Shown: positions 1 through 8,806 of the stretch, piece by piece
Layout: every line of letters starts with the position of its first letter
Numbering within the stretch: the stretch's first letter is position 1
DNA from: JAGNZR01 sp051648365
GTDB lineage: Bacteria > Fusobacteriota > Fusobacteriia > Fusobacteriales > Fusobacteriaceae
Length of the DNA stretch: 17,302 nucleotides
NCBI GenBank assembly: GCA_051648365.1
Contig: JBOFEZ010000056.1
Span: 1-17,302, forward strand
Direction of reading: 5' to 3'
Translations under genes and position numbers: made by a program
Notes under the pieces: generated by a model
Database searches by the model: none
Told to the model about the DNA's origin: nothing
Seen by the model: only the letters and a program-made list of their open reading frames with translations

Positions 1-644
1 ATAATATCTTTATTTAAATTGTAAATTTCTAAATATCTACTTGAATTTCCAAGTTGTTCTTTAGCGATTTTATTTAAAAAATCCCCACTTTTAACCGTGT
101 AAGTCCTTTGAGGTTTTGGTGCTGGTGGTGGGGTAGGGGTAGGATCTCTAAACTGGATTGCTTTGTCTCCTTTGCTATCATAAAAAGACCACTTTTCAAA
201 GTCAAAAGTTGACCAACCGCCAGCACCTATCCAACGATTATAAACAATTTTAATATTTCTATCTTGCTTAGTAAATTCTAAAATCTTTCTCCAAACATTA
301 TTAATATTTAAAGTAATGTGGAAATGGTTATTGCCGGAAGTATCTTTACCGGTTATCGCTTCGCCTTTTTGATAAACATAACCTTCTGGTTTTTCAACTT
401 CAAAATGAACGATTTGGAAATATACCGTTCCGACCGTGTCTAGGATTTGTATATTCGCCCAGCTAGCATACGGATTTGACCTGTTAATTGTCTTTTTCAT
501 AACTCTACACCTCTCAGGTGCAAATAGTGGCTTAGATTGGAAGTCTTGGGCTTGTGGTTTTCCATTTGTAGTTTGTGGTGCTTGAAAACCACTTGTGATT
601 TGGATTTCTCCTTCTTGTATCCATTGTAATTTTTTATAAGTCAT
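1..644 (-). CDS. M23-like peptidase fold plus LysM domain, probable phage lysin or tail-tip wall protein (3' end outside window)
   Basis: The reading frame starts at ATG 644-642 and stays open for 214 codons to the window edge, so the C-terminus is missing. Residues about 15-112 resemble an M23 (lysostaphin/LytM-type) beta fold: an Asp at D34 where the H-x3-D motif would be, H80 in the position of the YxHL histidine, a GDxVxKGxxIG-like stretch (YQKGEAITGKD, 91-101), and H107-F-H109 for the terminal HxH motif. The usual first zinc-binding His, four residues before D34, is a Pro (P30), so catalysis is doubtful or ligand use is altered. A Pro-rich linker (about 168-178) leads into a LysM domain from about 181 (YTVKSGDFLNKIAK), which in this family binds N-acetylglucosamine glycans. 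It lies 16 bp after the fibre gene, where phages commonly place lysis or wall-binding genes. The role, endolysin versus structural wall-binding protein, is inference. Confidence 0.72.
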   Translation of the reverse strand, partial: MTYKKLQWIQEGEIQITSGFQAPQTTNGKPQAQDFQSKPLFAPERCRVMKKTINRSNPYASWANIQILDTVGTVYFQIVHFEVEKPEGYVYQKGEAITGKDTSGNNHFHITLNINNVWRKILEFTKQDRNIKIVYNRWIGAGGWSTFDFEKWSFYDSKGDKAIQFRDPTPTPPPAPKPQRTYTVKSGDFLNKIAKEQLGNSSRYLEIYNLNKDI

Positions 645-660
645 ATTATTTTTTTAGAGT

Positions 661-3078
661 TTATAATCCATACTTACTTTTTTGACTGTTGTAAATATTT
701 AGCTCGTCCCCAGCACTTCTAGCGACACCTGGGATCATCTCAACTTCAAAAATAGTTGAAGGAGTAGCGTTTGCACCAGAGAGATAAGACCCTATTTCAA
801 TATTATCAGTTGAAGTAGCAGGAACTCCAGTAAAAGCCCCAGCATTATTATTAGTAGTATCTATCTGCAAACCGTTACCATAAATTTTAACATCACTAGC
901 CGTATCAGTATCTTTTTCATAAACCATAGTTATTTTATAAATATTGGCATTTGATAAATAAGCAGAAGCAGCCCTGCCAATAAAAACAGCACCACTGCTC
1001 ATAGCTCTAGCCCTAATTTCAGATCCAGCAGACAAAATTTCAAACCTCGCTTGGGAAGAAGTATTGTAGGCTACAAATCTTTGAACCGCAATAGAACTAT
1101 CAAAATAAAGCCAGGCAGAAACTGTGAATCTTTCATTAAAATTGTTTGGGTTGAAGTTAGAACGATTAAAACCATTTCCCTGGGTTGCATGAGTATTTGT
1201 AAACCCTAAGATTCCGTTTGTAGTAGTAGTAAGCTTATTTATATCAGGAGCATCTCCCGCAAAAGTCCCATTTATATTAGAACTTCCACTCGCTACAAAA
1301 TTTGATGTCACCCCAGACAAGACAGCACTTTCTGCATTTAAATAGTATGCTGGTTGAGGTTCTTTCAGTCTTGAAAAAGTATTTAGACTATCTTGTAAGT
1401 TTATTTTTTGAAATTCGTCTGGGTTTCCAGATAAAGCTATAGATCTATTTCTATAACTTCTTAACAGGCTGCCGTTTGGGAGTGCATTGATAACTTCATT
1501 GTCTGCATTCTCCATTGTAATTCTATTTACAGCATCGCCATCATCTTCAGGATTTGCTACACCTACAGGGCTTGTAAAAGTTTTGACCCCTGCTATGTTT
1601 TGGTTTCCATCAATATTTACAGTTCCTAAAAGTGTTCTGGTTTGTGCAGTTGTTAAATCGCTAGGGTTTGCAGTATCGCCAGTATTATTACCTTTTAGAG
1701 TGTTCGCTGGCATTTGTGCCAATTTTGGGTTGGTTATGGTATTATTTGTGATACTACCACCTGCCAAAGTCCCCCCATCCAAAACTAAATTCCCATAAAC
1801 AGTAGTTTCTCCAAGCCTAACTCTTAAAGAATCCACCCAAGCTAAGCCTGCATTATTAATTTGAAAAATAAGCTCGCATAAAGTTCCTGAGACCCTTCTG
1901 GTTAAAAAGTTTGAACCTAATGAATTGGTATCTAATGTGTAAGGAAAGACAGGGTCTGTGATAAGGTTAGTAATTGAAGTGCTAGCATTTGCAGCATCCC
2001 CCCCACCAACTCTATTCGCTAAAACTAAAGCTGGGAAATTAGCATTTGGGACTGCTTTTCTTAAATAGGTTTGGTCTGTTATTTCTCCACCCGCTCTGTT
2101 AAATTTTACATTAATCTGACCCTGTGCCTTTCCAAAAGCCTGTAAAACTGTATCTGTGGATGTAATTGAGTTATTAGTCGCTGTAAATCCAGTCAAAGGG
2201 GTGCTTCTGACCCTTGCTTGTGTGAAATATAAATTTGTATTTTCTGGGACGGCTAGAGTGTTCAAAGTTTGAAAAGTTTTATCCCCTCTGTAGTATTGTG
2301 ATATTGTTCCTGCTATGATTGTGTTTTCTTTTCCGTCCAAAGCGGTTTGAGTAGCAGTAGCTAAACTGCCAACTTCTTGGTTGGTGTAATTATTCGCACT
2401 TGTTAAAACATTACTGTCCTTAGTGTCAATTTCAGTCCTGGAGTAAGAATCTGAAATGTTTCTTTTATCGGTTTGTAAAGTTGTAATGTTTCCTTCTGCG
2501 GTGGATACCCTGCCTTTTAGAGTTGTAAAAGTTGTGTTTGAATCTAAATTAGCACCGTCAATTTTACCATTTACATAATTAAGAATTAAAGGAATATCAT
2601 TTTCAAAAGACTTCTGGTCAACAAATTTATTAGTAGTTTTGTCAAAAGCAATTCCTGAAGTAGTAGAATCTCCACCTACTAGGTTTGTCATTACTGTAAA
2701 GCCAGTAGCTAAAACAACATTCTGGGCAATTTCAAAACTAAACTGTATCCCTTCATCATTAAATCCACCAGCTTCTCTCAATCCAAAAAAGTAATTAGAT
2801 CCAGCTGTAAAAAAATCTTCTGCCAGAACTATATCAATATCAACCTCTGTTGTAGCTGGCGAAACTACAAAATTATCAGCTGAAACCGCACTTGTATTTG
2901 GTAATTTGGCTTGTGGTTTTATTACCCACTGGTAGGTTCTCTCTGGTGTTAAATTTGTGAATTTAAGCTTCAAAGTATTAGAGGAAATTAGATTTGCTAA
3001 CTTTTTTTCATAAGATGAAAATTTAGGGTCTCCCCAGACTGCAGTAATTCTATCTATGGTGTTGTTTGTATTAAACAT
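661..3078 (-). CDS. Tail fibre / receptor-binding protein with C-terminal LamG-like domain
   Basis: This 805-residue protein has a modular fibre layout. Residues about 1-130 are a beta-rich N-terminal domain with the look of a baseplate attachment domain. Residues about 160-250 are helical, coiled-coil-prone sequence. Residues about 255-510 carry short fibre motifs shared by many phage fibres: NLYFTQARVRSTPLTG near 282 and LKGNNTGDTANPSDLT near 461. Residues about 575-805 look like a laminin-G/concanavalin-A-like lectin domain (FTVSAWLYFD at 651-660 and the ending RSAGDELNIYNSQKSKYG). The LamG end probably contacts surface glycans. It follows the hub gene after a 42-bp gap that holds a promoter candidate. 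ATG 3078-3076 is the first Met in the frame and has no Shine-Dalgarno. The domain assignments rest on motif recognition; the fibre role follows from position and composition. Confidence 0.8.
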   Translation of the reverse strand: MFNTNNTIDRITAVWGDPKFSSYEKKLANLISSNTLKLKFTNLTPERTYQWVIKPQAKLPNTSAVSADNFVVSPATTEVDIDIVLAEDFFTAGSNYFFGLREAGGFNDEGIQFSFEIAQNVVLATGFTVMTNLVGGDSTTSGIAFDKTTNKFVDQKSFENDIPLILNYVNGKIDGANLDSNTTFTTLKGRVSTAEGNITTLQTDKRNISDSYSRTEIDTKDSNVLTSANNYTNQEVGSLATATQTALDGKENTIIAGTISQYYRGDKTFQTLNTLAVPENTNLYFTQARVRSTPLTGFTATNNSITSTDTVLQAFGKAQGQINVKFNRAGGEITDQTYLRKAVPNANFPALVLANRVGGGDAANASTSITNLITDPVFPYTLDTNSLGSNFLTRRVSGTLCELIFQINNAGLAWVDSLRVRLGETTVYGNLVLDGGTLAGGSITNNTITNPKLAQMPANTLKGNNTGDTANPSDLTTAQTRTLLGTVNIDGNQNIAGVKTFTSPVGVANPEDDGDAVNRITMENADNEVINALPNGSLLRSYRNRSIALSGNPDEFQKINLQDSLNTFSRLKEPQPAYYLNAESAVLSGVTSNFVASGSSNINGTFAGDAPDINKLTTTTNGILGFTNTHATQGNGFNRSNFNPNNFNERFTVSAWLYFDSSIAVQRFVAYNTSSQARFEILSAGSEIRARAMSSGAVFIGRAASAYLSNANIYKITMVYEKDTDTASDVKIYGNGLQIDTTNNNAGAFTGVPATSTDNIEIGSYLSGANATPSTIFEVEMIPGVARSAGDELNIYNSQKSKYGL

Positions 3079-3086
3079 AATAATTT

Positions 3087-3116
3087 ATTAAAGTTTTATT
3101 TTAGGTTTTTTGTCAA
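3087..3116 (-). promoter_or_regulatory. Candidate sigma70-type promoter for the fibre gene
   Basis: Read on the minus strand, a perfect TTGACA (3116-3111) is followed by an 18-nt spacer and TTTAAT (3092-3087, 5/6 match to TATAAT). The expected start of transcription falls about 6-8 nt downstream, essentially at the ATG (3078), so any transcript would have almost no leader. It lies in the only sizeable gap in the baseplate region, just after the hub stop codon. This is a sequence match only. Confidence 0.5.
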
Positions 3117-3120
3117 GAAG

Positions 3121-4239
3121 CTAAAAACTGCTAGGAAAATTCTCTTTTTCTAATTCTCCGGTTCTATTTTCTACATCTTGGAGTTGTCGGTTCATTGTGT
3201 TCCTTATATCATTGGTAGTTAAAGTAATCTTATTAATATCATAACTAATTTTTGTGATTACTCTAATCAATCCTTCGCCTTGAATTTTAAAAGTTTCCCC
3301 AACCTTAAACTTTTCAATATCTACCCCCCTTAATTTATCAAAAACAGAGCTTCCTAGAGTTAAATCTAAGCTAGCCTCTAAGTTCTTACTTAATTCTAAT
3401 TTTCTTTGTAATCTATTATCCAAAACTACTTGACTTCTAATTTTTCTATTTAGGTATGTTTTTTGTCTTTTCCCAAAGGCATTTATTGAGGCAATATCTT
3501 CTGCGGTGCCAGTTAAAGTATCTCCATTATATCCCAGCCAGCTGTTCACCATATCAGCTATATTTACACTTTCTTTTTTACTTATTATGCTGGTAGGATT
3601 TATCAAATAATTAGGTTCTTGATTTTCTAAAGTGCCAACCCTTGCCAGCCCATCATTTTCTATTTTCCAAAAATAATTAAAAGGCAACATTTCTACAATC
3701 TCCTTAAAACATTCAAAATAAGTAGATCCTTTGATTTCAAAACTTACTAAATTATTTAATTCATTAGCCAAAGGGATACTGTCGTTTGTATAATAAATAT
3801 TAGTATTAACATTAGCATTGTAAAAATCAATCACTTTTCTTAAAGCATTCCCAATACTTATATCTGTCCTAGTAAAGCTATTTACATTTAAATTATCATT
3901 ATCCACAAATATTTCACTGTTAAAATCTAAACCAGCACCAGCCAAAACTAAGGTATAATTAACCTCACCGCTTGAAGTTTCCCTATCGTTCCCTACTACC
4001 TCTCCAGAATACAAATCAACCCCATTAGGGTGGTTAGAATTGGTGGCTGTAATTTTTATCCTATTTGTTAAATTCAAAATACTAGAATCTGTAAAAGCCC
4101 TCTCACTTACTGAAATATTACAAGTAGTATCGGCATTGTTTATTTCACTAGAAAAACCAACCCCAGCCCATTTTGTGTATGAGTCAATAAAGTCGCCATC
4201 CTTATTATAAAAACTGAATTTTAAAAGTGATTTAGCCAT
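3121..4239 (-). CDS. Baseplate hub / tail-associated protein (Gp37- or gp44-like)
   Basis: A 372-residue protein ending in TAG. In siphophages the gene after the Dit gene usually encodes the hub or Tal protein that closes the tail tube. The sequence fits: an N-terminal beta domain with SSEINNADTTCNISVSE (about 29-45), typical of hub proteins that map a curved-tube domain (I--T----L), then DLYSGEVVGNDRE near 75-87, a helical insertion with SIGNALRKVIDFYNA near 128-142, and a C-terminal domain with FKVGETFKIQGEG and VITKISYDINK near 312-338. The last 20 or so residues are a charged helical tail. No peptidase or muramidase motif is visible, so any lytic role would fall to the protein at 1-644. 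It starts 1 bp after the upstream stop codon at 4241, indicating translational coupling. The exact family is uncertain. Confidence 0.62.
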   Translation of the reverse strand: MAKSLLKFSFYNKDGDFIDSYTKWAGVGFSSEINNADTTCNISVSERAFTDSSILNLTNRIKITATNSNHPNGVDLYSGEVVGNDRETSSGEVNYTLVLAGAGLDFNSEIFVDNDNLNVNSFTRTDISIGNALRKVIDFYNANVNTNIYYTNDSIPLANELNNLVSFEIKGSTYFECFKEIVEMLPFNYFWKIENDGLARVGTLENQEPNYLINPTSIISKKESVNIADMVNSWLGYNGDTLTGTAEDIASINAFGKRQKTYLNRKIRSQVVLDNRLQRKLELSKNLEASLDLTLGSSVFDKLRGVDIEKFKVGETFKIQGEGLIRVITKISYDINKITLTTNDIRNTMNRQLQDVENRTGELEKENFPSSF

Positions 4240-4240
4240 A

Positions 4241-7200
4241 TTAAATAAAGTTAGGGGTTTGTCTTATGCTAATACTTGAATTGGTTCCGACATCCTCGGC
4301 GATGTCTCCAGTGACTAGTCTGGTGTAGTTGACAACATCAGTAGTAGTCTGTGCTTTTTTTGGTATTATGGAATCTGTGAACCAAACGAAGTCTGAAGTT
4401 TCTAAGTTGGCAAATCCAAGGTGACCGTTACCACTCCTTCTTAAAAATTGGACATCATCCACTGTATAGTCTAAATTTAAAGTTAAGTTTTGGATAAAAG
4501 TAGTTCCGTCGTAGGTTCTTTCTGGTGGGGTGTTTTGGTTAGCACAGATTAAAATTTTATTATCGGCTACCATAATTCTAGGTTCAATAGACCCACTAGA
4601 AAATGTAAAAACGGGGTCAAAAGTCAAAGTATTAACTAAAGTTCCTGTAATTGTCTTTTCGTAAATATTTCCATTATTAGAAATAAAAATAATATTTCCA
4701 TTGGGTAAAATATCAAAGTCCATTGCTAAGCCGTTACCTACCCCAGCAGTCAAAACAAATTGCTCTACCCCAGCTAAATCATATACTTTGTTTGCAGTAA
4801 TTATTCTATTATTATGTTCTTTTATTTTTCTGATAGCACTAGAGGCTTCGCTAAAGATTATCTCAGCATTGTTTTCTAAGGTATCGTTTGCTCTTAATAT
4901 TAAGAAAGAGGCGGAAGGTATTGCTGTAGTAATTCCCCCTCTATTGTAATCTGTGCCTGTGAGACCTAGAACAGCAATATTACCGTTTGTTAGAGGTAGT
5001 ATAGCAAGATTACCAAAACTACTAAACGACACACTGCTATAATTAACCCCTAGTCTTGAATACCAGTTTTTTAAATTACCGCTGTTGTCTCTCCGCTCTA
5101 ACTCTCCGCTTCTGAAAGTCCACACATCGCCGTTGTAATCTCCAATTATAGTGTTGCTATTAGGACAACTAAAACTATTATCAACCGTCCAGTCATTGTT
5201 GTATCTTTTAGCAGGGTAGTTTTCGTTTAAAGCTGAAATAGAAAAAGCATAAAATTTATTTGGATTTGACAAATCAGGGTTTGGATAAGAATTTCTAAAC
5301 CTAAAGTTAGAACCAGATATAAGAGCTTCCGCTTCACTCATCGCCCTAATCACTAATTGGTTATTAAAACCGTTTTCATTAACTTCGTAAAGCTGGTTTT
5401 GAGTGGGGTTTAAAATTTCTAAGCCTTTATTTTTAGTGTCTAAAGTTCTTGAAATCGCTAAAAGATTTCTGTTTATAAGGATGTCATCAGCATTTGTTCC
5501 GCTTGAGAATTGAAAACTTTGGCTAAAAGTTAAATCTGCTTTGTTAAATTCGTCAATTCTGTTAGAAAAGGAAAAAGCCTCCCTTTGGACATAAACCTTG
5601 TTTCCACTAAATCCTAAAATCTCTCTAAAATTGCCACCATAATTAACAGTGGTTATCGCAGTATCATCAGCTAGGTTTATTTTTTTAAGTAAATTAGTTG
5701 ATGTGTCAACCCCATAAATAAAGCCATCGTCAATCAGTAAGCTTTTATTTTTGATTTGGGTATTTGGGAAAAAAAAGAGGTCTTGAGTAGCCTCTCCAGT
5801 GGCTGGCATATCATATTTTCTTATTCTGTAATCTGGGGTAACACTATTATCATCAAACAAACTATAAAAAGAGTTGTTTTCTACTGCCAAACCTCTCCTC
5901 CTGATTATCTTTCTTAAACTAGTATAATCTGGCTCATAATAATATACTTCCCAGTTTGAATTATTAAAATTCCTAATCGTAGTAAAACGATTATTAATGA
6001 TCTCAACCCCCTCAAAATAGTTAAAAAGTGAGCCACTATTAACACCGTTGGCAAAAATTATCGGCAAGGTATTATAAGTTGCATTTTCAGTTCCATCAGG
6101 ATTTAAGACCCTTTGAATTATTGCACTAGTACCGTTAGCTCCCCCTTGATCCCACTCTTTACATATTACTACTTTTCCGTCTGGATAAACAGCTAAATCA
6201 ACTATATCTCCGTCTGCGGTATCTATATACCCCCACTTGAAATTATATGCCTTATCATAACTGCAAACCTTTTCTTTATCTGCTATATAATAACCACCTT
6301 GGGGGTTTTCTTTAAAAACTACCGCTGGATATCTAAAATGCAAAAGTTTATTAGTTAAATTCCCTATATTCTCTCTTTTAATTATTTGACTATCAGCAAC
6401 TATCAATGTAGGGTCTCCACTTATTGCGAACAGTTTATTAATACCGCTAGTGTTTTTAGTTGTAAAGGTATAATCTAAATCCCCGCTGTCGTTTAACACA
6501 ACCTCACCGCTAATAGTGGCATTTATAGTCAATTCGTTGGTGGCAACATTTAAAGAGTGGCTATCATAACTTATGGTGTAATTTTCAGGGACAGTTTTGT
6601 TTATGGTAATTTGACCAATGGCATTTATCACACCAGCATTTACAATCCCAGTTAAATTCGCACCGTCTTCTAATTTATATCTAAACTCAAATCTTCTAAT
6701 CTTTTCAGGGCTTCCAGAGTTAAAAGTCAAATTACCTTTATATACAATATCTAAATCATTACTTTTTAAATAAAGACTATTATCAGTTAAAACAGGACTC
6801 GTTAAAGTATCAAATTCAGTATCAGTAAAAAATTCAGATTCAAAGGTTCTAGTCAAATTAAGCTTCAAATAAGGGCTGTTTGTTAAATTAGTGGAAAGGG
6901 TTGAAGGCACACAAGCATTTAATCCAGCATTAAAAACCGTGTCAGTATAAGCAGTAAAACTACCACTGACAAAGTTAAATTTAAGGTCTGTTATGGCTTT
7001 TGTTTGAACTTCAATCGTTGGCTTGGTGGCACCAAAGACCACCCCACAAATTGGAGGCAATCCTTGTCTATTTACCGTATTAAATACAGTTTTAGAATAT
7101 TTAAAAGTATAAACTTTGTCTTTATCTAAATAAACAGGTTGATTTATATTCTCAAATAAATTTAAGTCTTGGCTTTCATTATTAGAGTAAATTACATTGT

Positions 7201-8806
7201 TATTTTCATCCAGTATTCGTAAATTTTGACCAGTTGAAAAGGTTCCTGAAGTTTGAACATCCAACTCCGCAGAATTAAAAAAGTAATCAATATCAGGTGT
7301 AAATTCTATCTCAAAATTTAAATCATTGCGGTATCCATTATTAGGGCTGGCTTCCTGGTCAAAAGGGCTGGCAGATGTCTCAAAGTCAAAATTGACATCA
7401 ACCCCCCCAACTGTATAATTTAGCTTAATAAAGCCTTTATTGTCTCCGTCTTTTAAAACTGGAAATGAACCTTGCCATTCAGCATTTTGATTATTTACTT
7501 TAAAAGTTTGATTGAAAAAATCCAATTCTAAAATATCATTACTAGCAAAGTTTAAAGTTAAATCACTAAAAGATTTTCTTAGAGTCAAAAAAGAACCGTT
7601 AGTGAATCCTAAATTTATACTATTTACAAAACTTGTAGGTGCAATATTTACAATTGGAAATTGCTCGCCATTACCGTCCAGGATAAAACTAAAACCAGTA
7701 AAAGGATCCCCAGTTGACAATTCCAAAATTGAAGTAGTATAAGGGCTATATACTTTAGTAGAAGCATTTATTAAATCTACATTATAAGGAACTACCAAAC
7801 CTTCTGCGAGCCTAAATCTATCCATCGTAGGGATATTTTCAACCACACAATCAATCGCCCTTAATTCGTTTGTATTGTAAGATACTAAGCTGTTTATGCT
7901 TATTTTTCTAGTTGTAGATTGACTGCTGGAAACTCCCACCTCCACAAATAAAAACTTACCAATCTTTGTAAAATCAGGGTTCCCAACTGTGCCAAAAAGT
8001 GGCACAAAATTTCCCCCCACCTTACTTGAAATTGGTAAGGTTACAAAATTCCAACCAGCTTTAATTGGTTGACCCAAGTAATTGGTTAGAGACCCTTGCA
8101 TTTGGCTTGTATCCCAAGCCACAAAATCACTTTGACTACTACCTAGATATAATTTAATTGAGTTTAATCCAGTAAAGATTTCAGCCTCAGACACAAAAAT
8201 CCACATCCCTATTACTGGTCTGTTTTTATAATTTTCTACATCAAAAACATCACTCAAATCCATTTCACAATTACTAATAGAAGTAATGGTTAGGGTGTTT
8301 GATTCTGTGGTGTCAATTTCTCCAGTAAAGTTTGTATTAGAAAGCTGAAAACCACAGCTGTCGTCAACCCTAAGGTCTGTTATGGCACCTCCACCCACAA
8401 TCGTCCCAGAACTGGCAACCTCCGCACTCCAGACCTCTTTCATTTCTCCACAATTCATAATTGCTAAACTTCCATTTTCATCAAAAATCTTTTTAACTTT
8501 ATCCTCTATCCTTTTAATTTCTCTTTGCTCTAAGACTAAATCTTCGGTTTTACCAGCTGGTTGGAGTGTCATTTCTAAATTGATTGTCTTTTCGTTTAAA
8601 GTCTCATTGGTTATGATTCCACCCCTCGCCTGTGCTAAGGTTTCAGTATCCACTTGTTTGACCGCAGACAAATCAGGTTTGTTATTTACTACAATTTCAT
8701 TATTCTGAATTAAATAATCATTATAAATATAAATGCTGTAATTAGTATTTAATAGTGATTTTGAAATATTAGATTGAAAGTTTTTTGTATATAAATTATT
8801 AAGCAT
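4241..8806 (-). CDS. Giant Dit-like distal tail protein with carbohydrate-binding-like insert and C-terminal beta-propeller-like region
   Basis: At 1521 residues this is far longer than a classical Dit (about 250-300). Residues about 1-115 and 315-360 resemble the two halves of a siphovirus distal tail (Dit) protein: an N-terminal galectin-interrupted belt with ARGGIITNETLNEKTINLEMTL near 60-81, and then RAIDCVVENIPTMDRFRL near 316-333 before a short DLINASTKVYSP stretch. Between them, about 120-310, lies a jelly-roll-like module with AGWNFVTLPIS (250-260), as seen in carbohydrate-binding domains. Residues about 370-800 are beta-rich and unassigned. Residues about 830-1460 carry repeated blades of the type DIVDLAVYPDGKVVIC (867-882), FDILPNGNIIFISNNG (1364-1379) and RIMVADNKILICANQ, suggesting a seven- or eight-bladed propeller. 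It overlaps the tape measure gene by 8 bp. The Dit call comes from position plus these motifs; the propeller count is inference. Confidence 0.66.
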   Translation of the reverse strand: MLNNLYTKNFQSNISKSLLNTNYSIYIYNDYLIQNNEIVVNNKPDLSAVKQVDTETLAQARGGIITNETLNEKTINLEMTLQPAGKTEDLVLEQREIKRIEDKVKKIFDENGSLAIMNCGEMKEVWSAEVASSGTIVGGGAITDLRVDDSCGFQLSNTNFTGEIDTTESNTLTITSISNCEMDLSDVFDVENYKNRPVIGMWIFVSEAEIFTGLNSIKLYLGSSQSDFVAWDTSQMQGSLTNYLGQPIKAGWNFVTLPISSKVGGNFVPLFGTVGNPDFTKIGKFLFVEVGVSSSQSTTRKISINSLVSYNTNELRAIDCVVENIPTMDRFRLAEGLVVPYNVDLINASTKVYSPYTTSILELSTGDPFTGFSFILDGNGEQFPIVNIAPTSFVNSINLGFTNGSFLTLRKSFSDLTLNFASNDILELDFFNQTFKVNNQNAEWQGSFPVLKDGDNKGFIKLNYTVGGVDVNFDFETSASPFDQEASPNNGYRNDLNFEIEFTPDIDYFFNSAELDVQTSGTFSTGQNLRILDENNNVIYSNNESQDLNLFENINQPVYLDKDKVYTFKYSKTVFNTVNRQGLPPICGVVFGATKPTIEVQTKAITDLKFNFVSGSFTAYTDTVFNAGLNACVPSTLSTNLTNSPYLKLNLTRTFESEFFTDTEFDTLTSPVLTDNSLYLKSNDLDIVYKGNLTFNSGSPEKIRRFEFRYKLEDGANLTGIVNAGVINAIGQITINKTVPENYTISYDSHSLNVATNELTINATISGEVVLNDSGDLDYTFTTKNTSGINKLFAISGDPTLIVADSQIIKRENIGNLTNKLLHFRYPAVVFKENPQGGYYIADKEKVCSYDKAYNFKWGYIDTADGDIVDLAVYPDGKVVICKEWDQGGANGTSAIIQRVLNPDGTENATYNTLPIIFANGVNSGSLFNYFEGVEIINNRFTTIRNFNNSNWEVYYYEPDYTSLRKIIRRRGLAVENNSFYSLFDDNSVTPDYRIRKYDMPATGEATQDLFFFPNTQIKNKSLLIDDGFIYGVDTSTNLLKKINLADDTAITTVNYGGNFREILGFSGNKVYVQREAFSFSNRIDEFNKADLTFSQSFQFSSGTNADDILINRNLLAISRTLDTKNKGLEILNPTQNQLYEVNENGFNNQLVIRAMSEAEALISGSNFRFRNSYPNPDLSNPNKFYAFSISALNENYPAKRYNNDWTVDNSFSCPNSNTIIGDYNGDVWTFRSGELERRDNSGNLKNWYSRLGVNYSSVSFSSFGNLAILPLTNGNIAVLGLTGTDYNRGGITTAIPSASFLILRANDTLENNAEIIFSEASSAIRKIKEHNNRIITANKVYDLAGVEQFVLTAGVGNGLAMDFDILPNGNIIFISNNGNIYEKTITGTLVNTLTFDPVFTFSSGSIEPRIMVADNKILICANQNTPPERTYDGTTFIQNLTLNLDYTVDDVQFLRRSGNGHLGFANLETSDFVWFTDSIIPKKAQTTTDVVNYTRLVTGDIAEDVGTNSSISIRQTPNFI

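Noticed and set aside
1487..1798. Plus-strand ORF of 103 codons inside the fibre gene
   Set aside because: It lies wholly antisense to a well-supported gene, has low-complexity hydrophobic translation and no family resemblance.
8382..8708. Plus-strand ORF of 108 codons inside the Dit-like gene, and similar ones at 4701-4949 and 7512-7742
   Set aside because: They are shadows of the opposite strand, with composition expected from reverse reading of Thr/Ser/Asn-rich genes.
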